A program made the position numbers and the translations under genes. The notes below the pieces were generated by a model that saw only the letters and a list, made by a program, of their open reading frames with translations, did no database searches and was not told the origin of the DNA. Shown here piece after piece: positions 42,735-53,796 of a stretch of 64,000 bases of DNA (positions are counted from its first letter, which is position 1; every line of letters begins with the position of its first letter). Source of the DNA: Septoria linicola (taxonomy: Eukaryota; Ascomycota; Dothideomycetes; Mycosphaerellales; Mycosphaerellaceae); assembly GCA_024114885.1 (NCBI GenBank), contig CP099424.1:496001-560000 (forward strand). Reading direction: 5' to 3'.

Positions 42735-44318
42735 ATGGCACCTCTAATGAACGATGATGCTGGCCAGAGTACAGCTGCTGATCGATCAGAAAGCGATCTC
42801 AAAGTTGGGCTTCCACGACTACTCATCATCGGCGCTGGCAGTCGAGGGAATGCATATGCTAGAGCCGCCGTCGATTCAGGTCTGGGCATCGTAACAGCCG
42901 TGGCAGAGCCCGTAGACTTCAAACGCAGACTTCTAGGCTCACGTTATATTTGGCCATCAGCAGATCCGACTCCTGAACAGGAATTCCGAGGCTGGCAACA
43001 ATACACCAAGTACGAACAGCAGAGGCGAAAGGATGAGGCGGCTGGAATTCCTGTACCACCTGGAGTGGATGGAGTCTTCATTTGCGTACATGATGAGCAC
43101 CACATCGACGTATTGACAGCCATAGCACCTCTAGGATTACACATTATGGCGGAGAAGCCGCTGGCCACCACCTTAGCAGGTTGTCTTAAGGTCGAGAAAT
43201 TCGTGCGATCAGCTGAGCCACGCATATTCGCTATTGGCCATGTGTTGCGATATAGTCCGCACAACATGCTTCTACGACATTTGGTACGCGAAAAACGCGT
43301 TATCGGCGATGTCTTGTCGATCGAGCATACCGAGCCTGTGGGCTGGTGGCACTTCAGTCACTCGTATGTCCGCGGACATTGGCGAAAAGAGTCTACCACT
43401 GCACCCAGTCTACTGACCAAGAGCTGCCACGACATAGACTTCATTCTATGGATGCTCTGCTCGCCGCTTACTGGTAGTCAGGAACAAGTGCATCTTCCTG
43501 CTCGTCTGAGCTCAAGTGGCTCGTTGAAGCAATACAGACGTGCACAGAAGCCAAAGGAAGCTGGAAGTGCTACAAACTGTGTGTCCTGTCCTATTGGCGA
43601 TACTTGCAAATACTCTGCAACTCGTATCTACAACGATAGACACTTAGCAGTCGGCAAAGCGAAGTGGCCAGTAGAAATTGTCAATCCAGAGACAGAACAC
43701 ATCCTCGCAACAGATGGCCCAGAGCAAGCAAAGTCAGCGCTACTCAAGACGCTTTCTGAGGACTACAATTCAGGAACAACACCTCTAGCAGACATCGAGG
43801 GGCGGTCCTGGTATGGTAGATGCGTGTGGGAGAGTGACAACGACGTCTGTGACGACCAGTATGTCACTATCGAATGGGACGATGGATCTTCTGGCCTCGG
43901 ATCCAAGACAGCTTCTTTTCACATGATTGCTCAAACTCTTGCGCAATGCGAACGGCGAGGACGGATATACGGAACGTCTGGCGAGATATCGTATGACAGC
44001 AAGAGCATCACGATTCATGACTTTACGAACAATACGACCAGCACATGCAATCCAGAAGTGCCGAAGAACTCCCATCACGGAGGTGGAGACGATGGGCTGA
44101 CGCAGCAGTTTTTGAAAGCTGTAGCCGCCAGCAAAAGTGGTAGAATGAGTGTTGATGAAGCACAAGTCGAGTATCTTGGATGCACCATGGAAGAGATCAT
44201 TCGATCTCATGCGGCTGTCTTTGCGGCCGAAGAAGCCAGACGAGAACGGAAAGTTGTCGACTGGCAACAGTGGTGGCAGACTAATGTTGCACAACCGGTA
44301 GAGGGTAGCGAGTCTTGA
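42735..44318 (+). CDS. Gfo/Idh/MocA-family oxidoreductase
   Basis: Intronless, 527 residues. The N-terminal Rossmann motif GAGSRG (33-38) is followed by VFICVHDEHH and the family EKP motif in MAEKPLATT, the usual cofactor/catalytic lysine. The middle domain has GHVLRYSP, EHTEPVGWWHFSHS and the HDIDFILWML segment in which His and Asp are family-typical. A Cys cluster (NCVSCPIGDTC) within the second domain is reminiscent of a metal site and is an added feature of this fungal subgroup. The family oxidises or reduces sugars, inositol and related polyols with NAD(P); substrate unknown. ATG 42735 (MAPLMNDD) is preferred because upstream codons have no family sequence. Confidence 0.9.
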   Translation: MAPLMNDDAGQSTAADRSESDLKVGLPRLLIIGAGSRGNAYARAAVDSGLGIVTAVAEPVDFKRRLLGSRYIWPSADPTPEQEFRGWQQYTKYEQQRRKDEAAGIPVPPGVDGVFICVHDEHHIDVLTAIAPLGLHIMAEKPLATTLAGCLKVEKFVRSAEPRIFAIGHVLRYSPHNMLLRHLVREKRVIGDVLSIEHTEPVGWWHFSHSYVRGHWRKESTTAPSLLTKSCHDIDFILWMLCSPLTGSQEQVHLPARLSSSGSLKQYRRAQKPKEAGSATNCVSCPIGDTCKYSATRIYNDRHLAVGKAKWPVEIVNPETEHILATDGPEQAKSALLKTLSEDYNSGTTPLADIEGRSWYGRCVWESDNDVCDDQYVTIEWDDGSSGLGSKTASFHMIAQTLAQCERRGRIYGTSGEISYDSKSITIHDFTNNTTSTCNPEVPKNSHHGGGDDGLTQQFLKAVAASKSGRMSVDEAQVEYLGCTMEEIIRSHAAVFAAEEARRERKVVDWQQWWQTNVAQPVEGSES

Positions 44319-45358
44319 CGGATGCTGAGCCTTACACACTTCCGATCGGGTACTACGGCACAAGCGCCAATGACACAGCTTGACCTCACTCGGATCCTGG
44401 CTCGGTTGCAGGTCCGTCTAGCCGATTTAGCGCAAGCGCGGCGTTCCTTGACATGCTTCTCCCAACCTCACACTTTGGTTCGAAATCATCATGGTGGACC
44501 TGCAGGATTTTCAACATCTTTGCTGTCTACTTCGATCTGTCGATAGCAAACCCCGCGCTTGAAGGCTGCTTGCAAGATTCAAGCAAAACTGGTCGGACAG
44601 AGAGGCTTCTTAGTAACACTCTCCACGTATGATCTCATCGACTTCTCCACACGGCTTCTCAGTTTCTGGCATCTCTCAGAAGTCAATTGGGTAGCGGTCT
44701 TTATAGCAGCGATGAGTGCGTTCTGCGACCAGACTCAGACTTACCTGTCCTGCAGGTCGATCTGCACGATACTGAGGGATAGCGAACAGAAGAAGTTCGA
44801 TGATCATCATCCAACAAGACTGTGAACTCATGCACCGCATTTAGAACACAACGACATTCCTCCATCAGGTAAGAGGATCGCAGCTAAGCATTTAGCACGT
44901 GGAGTAGTGCCTCAACTAGCCGGAAAGACTTGCGCCATTTGTTCACTCCGCTAACACAACATGATGTGTTCCTGCATAAGATCCGTCATGGTCACCTTCA
45001 CTGCAGGGAACGGAGCATCACGGCTTCACATCATTGGTCCCCAAGCTACTCGACTTCAAGATTCCACGGAGAATCCTCGATCAGCCACATCCCCTCGTAT
45101 TGCAAGACACAAGCACGTTCCAAGCGATGCGTGACCTCTGTTTAACTGCATTCAAACTTTGTCATGCCTAGTTGAGATACTTGCACGGCCCGGATGGCCA
45201 AGCCATGAATCATTGCTTCGTCAACAGCTTCTACTAAATCTTGACGACTAGGATACATAAGTATGCTCGCTTGATCTACTTTCTACCTGATCTGCACATC
45301 CATCTCTCTCTCGTTTCTCATCCCTGCTTATCTCAATTTCACATCCATCTCAATCAAC
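44319..45358. other. Intergenic, no gene recognised
   Basis: About 1 kb with no supported gene. The last 60 bases are a CT-rich leader (CATCCATCTCTCTCTC-type) typical of highly expressed fungal genes, immediately before the But2-type gene. Confidence 0.45.
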
Positions 45359-46579
45359 ATGACTGAATTCTTCCTTGCAGCTAGCCTTGTGGCTGGCGCA
45401 TCTGCTGCTGCTCTGCCAAGAGACAGCCAGTGCTGCTTCCAGCTGACTGCAGCTGGAGGTGCATCTGGCTCAGTGGGACAGCTCAGTGACGGCCAGAACC
45501 GCGTTGGTGGCAACTATGCTCCAGCAACATACTGCCTCAACAACGGAGCCATCACCGACTCCAACAACAGAGGCTGCATCTTGACTCCTCCAACCACACA
45601 GTTCCAGTGTGACCAGGGTGCTACTCCAACATCTGGGTTCTCTATTGGAAGCTCCGGTGAAGTGCAGTACAATGGCAGCACCAAGTTCTATGCTTGCGCT
45701 GCTACTACCGACAACAGCGAGTACAACATCTACACGACTCCAGTCAAGGACCAGAAGAACTGTGTTGAGATCACTCTGAGCACGGGTGGCAAGTGCAGCT
45801 CTGGCGGTGCCTCGAGCGCGAAGCAATCGCAGCCTGCAACACCTCCAGCTTACGCTCAGCCATCTTCGCAAGTCAAGCCATCAGCTCCTGCCACTGCTCC
45901 AGTCTACTCTGTTCCAGCGGAGAAGCCATCCACCACTCTTCAGAAGACCACAGTCAAGCAGTCCGTGCCAGCCTACACGCCAGCGACATCAGTCGACAAG
46001 ACCACAAAGACAATCCAGACTACCATCTACAACACCCCAGCTCCAAGCAAGCCAGCTGCTTCCGCCACCAAGCCAACATCACCATCTGGCTCTGCCTGCC
46101 AGACTGAGCTTTCCGGTGCCTACCAGACCCCTCACTTGATCGTCCCAATCTCCAAGGAGCAGCCAGACAAGGCCTACGGCACCCAGTACAATGCCACCAT
46201 CTCCTCGGACAAGTCCACGATCTTCAACTTCGACATCCCAGCAGACTACTCCGGCAAGTCCTGCAGCGTCGTCTTCCTCTTCCCAGAGCAAAAGGACCTC
46301 GAGACTTCCGCATACACCTTCAGCGGCTCCGGCGAGATCGTCTTCTCTGAGCTCAGCTCCGCTGCCACTGAGATGACCAGCGCAAACACCTGCCCAAGCA
46401 AGAAGAGCGATTTGGGAACTGTTGCCGCCCAACCAGGTAACAGCTACGCCATCTCCACTGCATCCTGCGAGGCTGGTAAGACTATCAGCATCGAGGCTTC
46501 GAGCAAGGATGGTCTGAGCTTGGAGTTCTTCGAGGATTGGAACCCAAGCCCAATTGGTGTTTATGTCACCTCTTGCTAG
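45359..46579 (+). CDS. Secreted But2-C-type protein
   Basis: Intronless, 406 residues. A short signal peptide (about 1-17, ending GASAAA) precedes a Cys-containing N-terminal domain with CCFQL, TYCLNN, RGCIL and QFQCDQG. A Pro/Ser/Thr/Lys linker (about 150-245) with repeated TPAxS-type units follows. The C-terminal domain starts CQTELSGAYQTPHLIVPIS and continues SSDKSTIFNFDIPADYSGKSCSVVFLFPEQ, matching the ubiquitin 3 binding protein But2 C-terminal domain family. In filamentous fungi such proteins are abundant, secreted and often wall-associated, with no proven link to ubiquitin. It ends GVYVTSC. The linker is the likely O-glycosylation region. Confidence 0.88.
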   Translation: MTEFFLAASLVAGASAAALPRDSQCCFQLTAAGGASGSVGQLSDGQNRVGGNYAPATYCLNNGAITDSNNRGCILTPPTTQFQCDQGATPTSGFSIGSSGEVQYNGSTKFYACAATTDNSEYNIYTTPVKDQKNCVEITLSTGGKCSSGGASSAKQSQPATPPAYAQPSSQVKPSAPATAPVYSVPAEKPSTTLQKTTVKQSVPAYTPATSVDKTTKTIQTTIYNTPAPSKPAASATKPTSPSGSACQTELSGAYQTPHLIVPISKEQPDKAYGTQYNATISSDKSTIFNFDIPADYSGKSCSVVFLFPEQKDLETSAYTFSGSGEIVFSELSSAATEMTSANTCPSKKSDLGTVAAQPGNSYAISTASCEAGKTISIEASSKDGLSLEFFEDWNPSPIGVYVTSC

Positions 46580-47244
46580 ATCTTTTTCTTCTCTTGTTGA
46601 GAGAAATGGGAAACAAGCAATGCTGGTCTTCGGGCTATGTTTATGAATCATCGATCTGCGATGAAATGTACATTTGTTTGTACACTTTGATGAAAAGTAC
46701 GGCACGATATATAGCCATGACGATACTTATGATGAGTGTACATAGAGCATAATGTAATGTGCTTCCAGAACATTTCTTCTGCCGTTGGCAACTTCCTTCG
46801 CTTCAAAAGATCTTGAGCTTGCGCTCATCGTACTGTAACGTCGCGAAAGCAATTGGCTGCCGGAGCGACTTCTGTGTGATTGAAGTGGTGATATGACGCG
46901 CGTCTTGTCGCGTGGCTTGTAGAACTGCTGCAGCTCCAGTACCAAACACCCAGGATACCACTCGCGGGGTATTATGCAGCTATGTTACGCTCCATCCGGA
47001 CAGAGTGTCATCGTGTGATCGAATTTCATGTTGATTGTACACTTGTGATACCTCCATGGTCGACTGGCCATCCTGATCCGAGTGAATTCCTTGGAGTTCC
47101 AGGTCGATGGTCCAGAAGCAGCTTGTAGCAGCACGTCCAGAACTTCTAGTAACGGACACGAACACGAGTGCCACCATTCGTAGACTGCTGTCACGTTACA
47201 CTTTCTCGAGATTACCTCAAACGCTCGTAATTCGTGTCACCACC
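46580..47244. other. Intergenic, no gene recognised
   Basis: About 665 bp downstream of the But2-type gene. No supported gene. Confidence 0.4.
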
Positions 47245-47445
47245 TCACCCTCCATAAGCCATTCCCTCCCAAACCTCATGCAAGTCCCCCTCCTCAGTCT
47301 CAACATCAGGCAAATCATCCATATACTCGGCAAACATCCATAATGTGCCGCTAAGAAGTGCTTGGATGAGCCAGAGGAGATTTTCGCTGGAGAGGCCAGT
47401 GAGGGCGAGAAGGTCTTGTTCGGAGATGAGAGTTGAGGTTGGCAT
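47245..47445 (-). CDS. Very small hypothetical protein
   Basis: 66-codon intronless frame: MPTSTLISEQDLLALTGLSSENLLWLIQ-type amphipathic N-terminus, a hydrophobic stretch (LLSGTLWMF) and a strongly acidic end. Codons in the first half are mostly C-ending like neighbouring genes, which favours coding. No family recognised, and it could be chance. Confidence 0.4.
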   Translation of the reverse strand: MPTSTLISEQDLLALTGLSSENLLWLIQALLSGTLWMFAEYMDDLPDVETEEGDLHEVWEGMAYGG

Positions 47446-47994
47446 CTTCTAAGCAACGGGCAGTTCGAGTATGGATTTGGCGTTGGCGTCAGCTGGGTTC
47501 AAGGGGTTGTTTGTTTTGGTGCGGGGAAGACAGGACATTGGGAGTGGGATGGTGGTTATGTAAGCGGGAAAGGTATGGGATAGAGTAGTGCATGAAGATG
47601 ACATATGACACGTTTCTATGGTGACAGAAGCAGCATCAAGTCAGAGTGTCGGCTAGCAGTGCATTGAATGATATGTATGTCTCCATGTACTGCTGTTGGA
47701 AATGCGCTATAAGCGCTGGATCCCCATCAGACGACTTTCATGCCCTTCGTCTACTCTTTTCTTCAAGCGTCAAGCGCCGACGTTCTCCTGCTCGAAACTC
47801 TCTTGCTGACCGGCATCGCCTTCTGTGTCGCTGCAGTGATACATCCGAGACAGACAGCCATTGTCACTATGAGCTTCCAACCTTTATTGGCAGCACACAC
47901 TCTGCGCACCTCTCTCAGGGCATCTAGCGTATGTAGCAAATCGACTTTTCGACCCCGGTGCCACGGCTGCGCTAAGTTGAGCGAAACCATCCAC
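47446..47994. other. Intergenic, no gene recognised
   Basis: About 550 bp between the small frame and the 2EXR-like gene; nothing supported. Confidence 0.35.
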
Positions 47995-48888
47995 CTAGGG
48001 GTGCGGAGCAAAAAGGCTGATGAAGTGAACAGCGTCACCCTTCTGCAATGCGGCAAGATCATTACCGGTCTGACGTGCTGCCATGAATGCAGTCACCCGC
48101 CGATCCATTTCCTGCAGTATCTCCCCAGAATTCCGGCTCCCGCGCACCAGAATTTTATGTGGTGGAAGCTGGATCTTCAGCTTGACAGTGCAAATGCCAT
48201 TTTTAAAGTCGATATTGATGATCCAGGACAATCTGGTGCAATTTGCCACTACCGTGTATCCGGTGAGACGAATTCGAGGTAAGTCCGCGAGCTGCTTCTG
48301 AGTGGAGTTCTGTAAGAAACGGAGGGTAGAAGGTCCGTCAATGATCGAGGGACCCGAGAGTCTCATTTGTGTGATTGTGATGGTGAAGGTACAACACTCG
48401 TAAAATAGTGGCAAGGACTCCTCCCGAAGCATTCGCGATGCTCGTGCAAGTGGCGGCTGGGCCCAGACGTGCATATCATGGGAGCGCTCTTCGAGCTCCC
48501 ACAAATGTTGTTCGTAAATCATGAGACGCATTTCCTTGGGCAGCTCTGTGAATTTGGCGAACTTCACATTGTCCTTCTCGTCTTCGTCGTGAAGGAATTC
48601 AACCAGCTTCGTCCGCTGTGCCCTTTTGCCTTTCGGAAGATCCTCTGGCAGTTTGTGGTATTTGTTCTCACAGGTCGACCGCAGTTCTAGCAGCGTGTAC
48701 TTGTCGTAAACGGCGAGGCCTCTCTCCACTCGCTTGTGGAGATGAAATAAGTGATCGTTGGGCGACGTCTTGGTGTATCGAATTCCCTTCGAGTCGAGGT
48801 ACCGCTTGCATTCAGCGCCACTATGGGGCTCGATCAGGTGCCAGTAGTCAGTGGTACTCACCCAACCTGTGGACCTGTAGTACGGCAT
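47995..48888 (-). CDS. 2EXR/F-box-like protein, copy A
   Basis: Intronless, 297 residues. The core FTELPKEMRLMIYEQHLWELE (about 112-132) is the signature of the fungal 2EXR/F-box-like group, whose members may act as ubiquitin-ligase substrate receptors; most are uncharacterised. Before it lies a segment rich in charged residues (LPKGKRAQRTKLVEFLHDEDEKD). After it come ARASRMLREESLPLFYECCTFTI and a beta-rich C-terminal half. It shares layout with the next gene on the same strand (FEKLPREIRLIIYEYHF there), so the two look like an old local duplication. Confidence 0.75.
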   Translation of the reverse strand: MPYYRSTGWVSTTDYWHLIEPHSGAECKRYLDSKGIRYTKTSPNDHLFHLHKRVERGLAVYDKYTLLELRSTCENKYHKLPEDLPKGKRAQRTKLVEFLHDEDEKDNVKFAKFTELPKEMRLMIYEQHLWELEERSHDMHVWAQPPLARASRMLREESLPLFYECCTFTITITQMRLSGPSIIDGPSTLRFLQNSTQKQLADLPRIRLTGYTVVANCTRLSWIINIDFKNGICTVKLKIQLPPHKILVRGSRNSGEILQEMDRRVTAFMAARQTGNDLAALQKGDAVHFISLFAPHP

Positions 48889-49130
48889 GGCGGCGTGCCT
48901 CCTCCTGTCGCAAGATCACTGCGGCACCAGAAGCCGGGTGTCCATGTTTATCTCGAGGTGGAACGGCAGAAGCACGCGCCAGGGTCTCTGCTTGAAGTCG
49001 TCGCGGGGTCGCCTTAGTGACTGGCGAAGACAAACGAGACTATTCACGTGCACTCGAATCACTCGGTAGAAAGTGCCGGACGCGACCCGCGATTCCGTTA
49101 CTTTCCCGTTGCACGACCCCCCGGAAAGTC

Positions 49131-50282
49131 CTAGAAGTCTTCGACAAACTCATCTTGCACCACAATCCAGATACGAAAGAGGTTCAGAAGTGCGTCGACG
49201 TCGTCAAGTTGCAGTCCGTGCTCCGGATGCGCTATCCTTTTCGTGTAGTCGTCCAATGCGTCGTCAACGACCTCCTGTACCGTCGTGTTGGCTAGAATGA
49301 TAACATTCATCTGAAGCAGTCTCGACGCCCACCTCTGCTCTGCTGGCACGCTCGAGATGGCCCGTGAGGACGCAGACACTTGGCGCTTGGAGGACAAGCA
49401 AATGGTGTATTCCCAAGGTATGGCCACCGAATCAAACTCGCCTTCAAAATAACCAATAAAGTCGATCTGCAAAAGTCCGACAATCCTGACTTTGCGAAGG
49501 GCAGAGCTGATACTGTTCAAACGTATGCTCCGGAGGAAATTCTCGGTGTCGAAGTGTACAGATTGTGTAAGATGCATAGTCTTTTCCCGAATACGCCAAA
49601 TGAGTGAAAATGGTCTATACACGGCTCCGTTGACGAGCGGTGCCATTGGCGCGTACTCATGGTGCAGGTCGTCGCAGCACATGACTATCGTAGTTTCCAA
49701 AGTCCTGTACCACAAATCAAGTGCTTCCTCACGCCCATTTCTGCTGACCTTGGTGAGGGGAGGTTGCGGGAACTCGTTAGTCTCGATCCGGTCCTTGAGC
49801 GTGGCAGCCCATAAGGGTCCGTGAACTTTTGTTGGTTCACAGAGGTGCGCAAAGTGATACTCGTAAATGATGAGTCTGATCTCACGCGGTAGTTTCTCAA
49901 AGCATGCGAAACCTCGATTCGCGTCTGCTTCATTCAAAATGGCTAGCGCGTTGAGTCTGCGCATGGAACTCGGTCCGGTGAGCGACATCTTTGTACGAGA
50001 CAAGCAGCAACGCTCGATTTCAGAAGTCTTCCATGTCTCATAGAGTGGTAAGCCTTGCTGGAGACGTAAATGCAGGTCGTTCTTTGGTAAGACCTGCAGT
50101 GCCCGTTCATGGAGGGAAATGGCTTGCAGTATTCTCAGTGGCGTCCTATTGACTTTTGGCCCAAGATCGACGAGCTTCTTGTCCAGGTAGGCACTCATAT
50201 TCTCTGGCGATGTTGAACTAGGATCAACAAATTTCCAGAAATCGCACAAGTTGCTGAGGTCCTCTTGTCGGAAGTGAGGCAT
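49131..50282 (-). CDS. 2EXR/F-box-like protein, copy B
   Basis: Intronless, 383 residues. The signature FEKLPREIRLIIYEYHFAHL (about 127-146) is followed by PPLTKVSRNGREEALDLWYRTLETTIV, paralleling copy A's PPLARASRMLREESLPLFYECCTFTI. The N-terminal part (LDKKLVDLGPKVNRTPLRI) resembles no known module. It is 242 bp upstream of copy A on the same strand. Sequence similarity outside the signature is low, so the duplication, if any, is old. Function is unknown beyond the possible F-box role. Confidence 0.75.
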   Translation of the reverse strand: MPHFRQEDLSNLCDFWKFVDPSSTSPENMSAYLDKKLVDLGPKVNRTPLRILQAISLHERALQVLPKNDLHLRLQQGLPLYETWKTSEIERCCLSRTKMSLTGPSSMRRLNALAILNEADANRGFACFEKLPREIRLIIYEYHFAHLCEPTKVHGPLWAATLKDRIETNEFPQPPLTKVSRNGREEALDLWYRTLETTIVMCCDDLHHEYAPMAPLVNGAVYRPFSLIWRIREKTMHLTQSVHFDTENFLRSIRLNSISSALRKVRIVGLLQIDFIGYFEGEFDSVAIPWEYTICLSSKRQVSASSRAISSVPAEQRWASRLLQMNVIILANTTVQEVVDDALDDYTKRIAHPEHGLQLDDVDALLNLFRIWIVVQDEFVEDF

Positions 50283-50890
50283 CTTGATGATTATGTTGTG
50301 AGTATGATAGGCATCGCAGAGATTGTGCTTGCAGATGAGACATAATTAGTGGATCGGCAGATCATGGTAACATACATATTATATAGCCGTACTGATGCTG
50401 CTGGTCAGTCTACTTGATCATTTGCCAATTGGCTACTTGTCACTGGACCACGCCTGCAGCCTGACAGCCTTGAGCCACGCTCTGCTGGCGTGGTGCAGAC
50501 TTTCTTAGCAGAGTCGGAGAAGAGATGACTGCCATAATCTTGCAACAGCATAGTCTTACATCCGTAAATACAACGCAGATCGAGCATCAAGCAGAAATGG
50601 TATGGAGATGGCATGGAGAAAGCAGCAGAAGAGGAGGTGGAAGTGGAAGGAAGGAGTCGGCGATCGGCGTTTCGGAAGGCAGCCGAAGCACAAGCGAGTG
50701 AGCGAGAGCTTCGTCAACAGCTTGTGCCTGAGAGCCAGTGAGAGCATCAGTCAATCCATCATCAAACACTCGACATCCACAACAATCACACCGCCTCACC
50801 GCCGCCTTTTCATCTTCCGCCACATCGACGCCTCCCTTACAGGTCATCTATTACATCCACCCGCCCGGACTTCACATCAACACCGCCACC
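50283..50890. promoter_or_regulatory. Divergent region before Rpt5 gene
   Basis: About 600 bp between the copy B start and the Rpt5 ATG. It should hold the Rpt5 promoter. The open frame continues upstream of the Rpt5 start, but the family N-terminus begins at 50891. No proteasome-type PACE element was recognised by eye. Confidence 0.4.
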
Positions 50891-52396
50891 ATGTCGACGC
50901 TGGAGGATCTCGATGACATGGAGCGCGATGAGAAGAAGGAAGAGGAGAAGAACAACGACAAAAAGGGCAGCGGCGACAAGGATGCCGACATGAAGGATGC
51001 CGATGGAGAGAAGAAGGACGATGAGACAGCGGAAGAAGAAGAGCAAATCGACGCCGAGATCCTCAACTCCAGCACACGCGACATCCAGGCCCGGCGGCGA
51101 CTGCTGGAGAACGACACGCGTATCATGCGATCCGAGTATCAGCGCCTCACTCACGAGAAGCAGAGCATGCAGGACAAGATCAAGGACAACGTGGAAAAGA
51201 TTGACAACAACCGTCAACTGCCATATCTCGTAGGAAACGTGGTCGAGATCTTGGATTTGGACGTCGAGGCAGAGGCCAAGGAGGAAGGCGCCAATATCGA
51301 TCTCGATGCTACGCGCGTTGGCAAATCCGCTGTCATCAAGACGTCGACGCGACAAACTATCTTTCTGCCGCTGATCGGCTTGGTCGACCACGAGAAGCTG
51401 AAGCCCGGCGATCTAATTGGTGTTAACAAGGATTCATATCTCATTCTGGACACGCTTCCCGCAGAGTACGACAGCAGAGTCAAGGCTATGGAGGTCGATG
51501 AGAAGCCTACGGAGAAGTACACAGACGTTGGTGGTCTCGACAAGCAGATCGAGGAGCTGGTCGAGGCTGTCGTGTGGCCTATGAAGGAGGCTGAGCGCTT
51601 CAAGAAGATTGGCATCAAGGCACCAAAGGGTACATATTATCCTCACTGTGTAGTGATGTCTTGAGCTAACATGTTTCACAGGCGCCCTCATGTATGGCCC
51701 TCCCGGAACAGGAAAGACTCTCCTCGCTCGTGCCTGCGCCGCTCAAACCGAAGCCACCTTCCTCAAACTCGCCGGTCCACAGCTCGTGCAAATGTTCATC
51801 GGAGATGGCGCGAAGCTCGTTCGTGACTGCTTTGCCCTGGCGAAAGAGAAGGCACCATCGATTATCTTCATTGACGAGTTGGACGCCGTGGGAACGAAGC
51901 GATTCGACAGCGAAAAGAGTGGTGACAGAGAGGTGCAGAGAACCATGTTGGAGTTGCTCAATCAGCTGGACGGCTTCGCCTCAGACGATCGCATCAAGGT
52001 ACTAGCCGCGACGAACAGAGTGGATGTGCTAGACCCTGCGCTGCTCAGATCTGGTCGTCTGGACAGGAAGATTGAGTTCCCACTGCCAAATGAGGAGGCA
52101 CGAGCACAGATTCTGCGCATCCACAGCAGAAAGATGACAGTAGATGAGGGCGTCAACTGGCCTGAACTGTCGCGGAGTACGGACGAGTTTGGCGGTGCCA
52201 TGCTGAAGGCAGTGTGTGTCGAGGCTGGCATGATTGCGCTACGGAACGGTCACAGCAAGATCTCGCACGAGCACTATGTGGACGCTATCGCAGAGGTGCA
52301 GGCGAAGAAGAAGGTGAGTCTGAAGCAGTATCGACATTTCAGAGGATCACAAATGCTGACAACGATCGACAGGACACGGTCAACTTCTATGCTTAA
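50891..52396 (+). CDS. rpt5: 26S proteasome regulatory ATPase Rpt5
   Basis: Exons 50891-51629, 51682-52313 and 52373-52396 encode 464 residues. An acidic, Lys-rich N-terminus and a coiled-coil region (about 60-110) precede the OB segment. The AAA domain has Walker A GPPGTGKT (252-259), Walker B IIFIDELDA and the arginine fingers in LLRSGRLDRKIEFPLP. The final 24-nt exon encodes DTVNFYA; the terminal FYA is the HbYX-type motif by which Rpt5 docks into the 20S alpha ring and opens the gate. Missing that tiny exon would delete the functional tail. Rpt5 is one of six ATPases of the 19S base in cytosol and nucleus. Confidence 0.97.
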
Positions 52397-53796
52397 GCGG
52401 GACATTGCATCAGGCTGCTTCATCGCGAAGCGCTTCAATAGATCATGTACAATACCTGACACGAATCACCTCTGCTGCTGCAGAGACGGTTATGATATGA
52501 CCGCGGCATCCACATATCTCTCTTTCCAAGTCTCTTCGCTTTCAGGCGTGATGCGTTTCGGTAAGGATGCGTACGGTTGCTTGACACATCAGAAGCGTTG
52601 TCTGATGGGAAGTATCTGACAGGACACCGAGCTTGTGCGTGACAAGCTCCTTCCTCATTTGTGCAATATGTTTGATCATTATGGCAACTGCCTCAATCTC
52701 CGATCTCTTTCTCGCAGTCGCAACATAACTGCTAACTCATCTTACACCTTGATCGTTCACCAACATGCCCTCTGCTGCGTGGTCACAGCCCGCTGTTCTG
52801 TTCTCCTCCTCTTGAAGTGAGTATGGCCTCAGCCTCAACCTTTCCCGACCTACAGGAGTTGGACTTGACGGAGCTGCACGTGAAGATCATGTCGCGAGCC
52901 ATCAGGACACGGTCACGATGCGACAGATGCTACAACGAGGTCAAAGAAGTTTTGCCGTCTCCAGGGATGGCATACTTCCACCCTCGGCTTCAGGCACAGC
53001 AGCAGCTATCCTGCTTCTCCCGACTTCATATCGTGGCTCTGGTCAACCGCATCACGAGCAACCAGGGCGCTATCTCGGTCATGTACAGACACAGGCTGTC
53101 GACGACCTGAGGTCAAGCATGTGCAGTAATGCGAGCGATGATTGGATCACGGGATGGGTGGGGCTGGGGTGAACGAGCCTACCACACCTCTTCTTGCTCC
53201 CACGCGCTGACTTCTCCATCGTCACAAGCAACGTCGGGCTCACCTGGTTGCTGTCCCTGCAGCTCTCCAGAAATGTCTTTGTTGTGATCTTGCCGCACTT
53301 GTCAAGCTCGAGACACTTCTTCCGAGCAATCGTGGTCTGCATGTGCGATGCTGATAGGCCACAGACCTCCCTTGACAATGCCTCCCTCTCCCAACGCGTC
53401 CTCGACCATCAAGCTTCCACCTGCATCACACGCCGATGCACGCACCCCAGCGGGGCAACCATCGCCTTAGCCGTGGGGTCTTCCAATGTCGTACCTCCGG
53501 CAAAATTGCGTGTTTGCAGGTACACGTTTCGGCTGGTAGTGGACGCGCTGGACGATGAGTTTGGCGACTTCGTTGAAAGTATGCTACCACTGGATCGGCG
53601 GGGCTTGCCCTGACTCTGCAGATGACGGACTGGCAGACCAGTCGAAAGGTACAGTTGGCAATTCTGCTATTACCCTCGAGGTTGCTATCCTGAGCTCCCA
53701 GAACTTTTCTTTCGTTATCCCTCGACCTCTCGTGCCCTCTTACCTTTACCATAGACAGCAGCACGCGAGCTCAACACTCGTACTGTTGCCTTTAAT
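52397..53796. other. Intergenic with one weak frame
   Basis: About 1.4 kb between Rpt5 and BTA1. The only frame of any interest is listed separately at 52823-53110. The right end is the BTA1 promoter, with pyrimidine-rich runs near 53710-53750. Confidence 0.35.
52823..53110 (+). CDS. Questionable small ORF
   Basis: 95-codon frame starting MASASTFPDLQELDLTELHVK and ending MYRHRLSTT, with one Cys pair (RCDRCYNE). Codon third positions are moderately G/C-rich. No family and no conserved splice features. Listed only because the gap is otherwise empty. Confidence 0.2.
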   Translation: MASASTFPDLQELDLTELHVKIMSRAIRTRSRCDRCYNEVKEVLPSPGMAYFHPRLQAQQQLSCFSRLHIVALVNRITSNQGAISVMYRHRLSTT

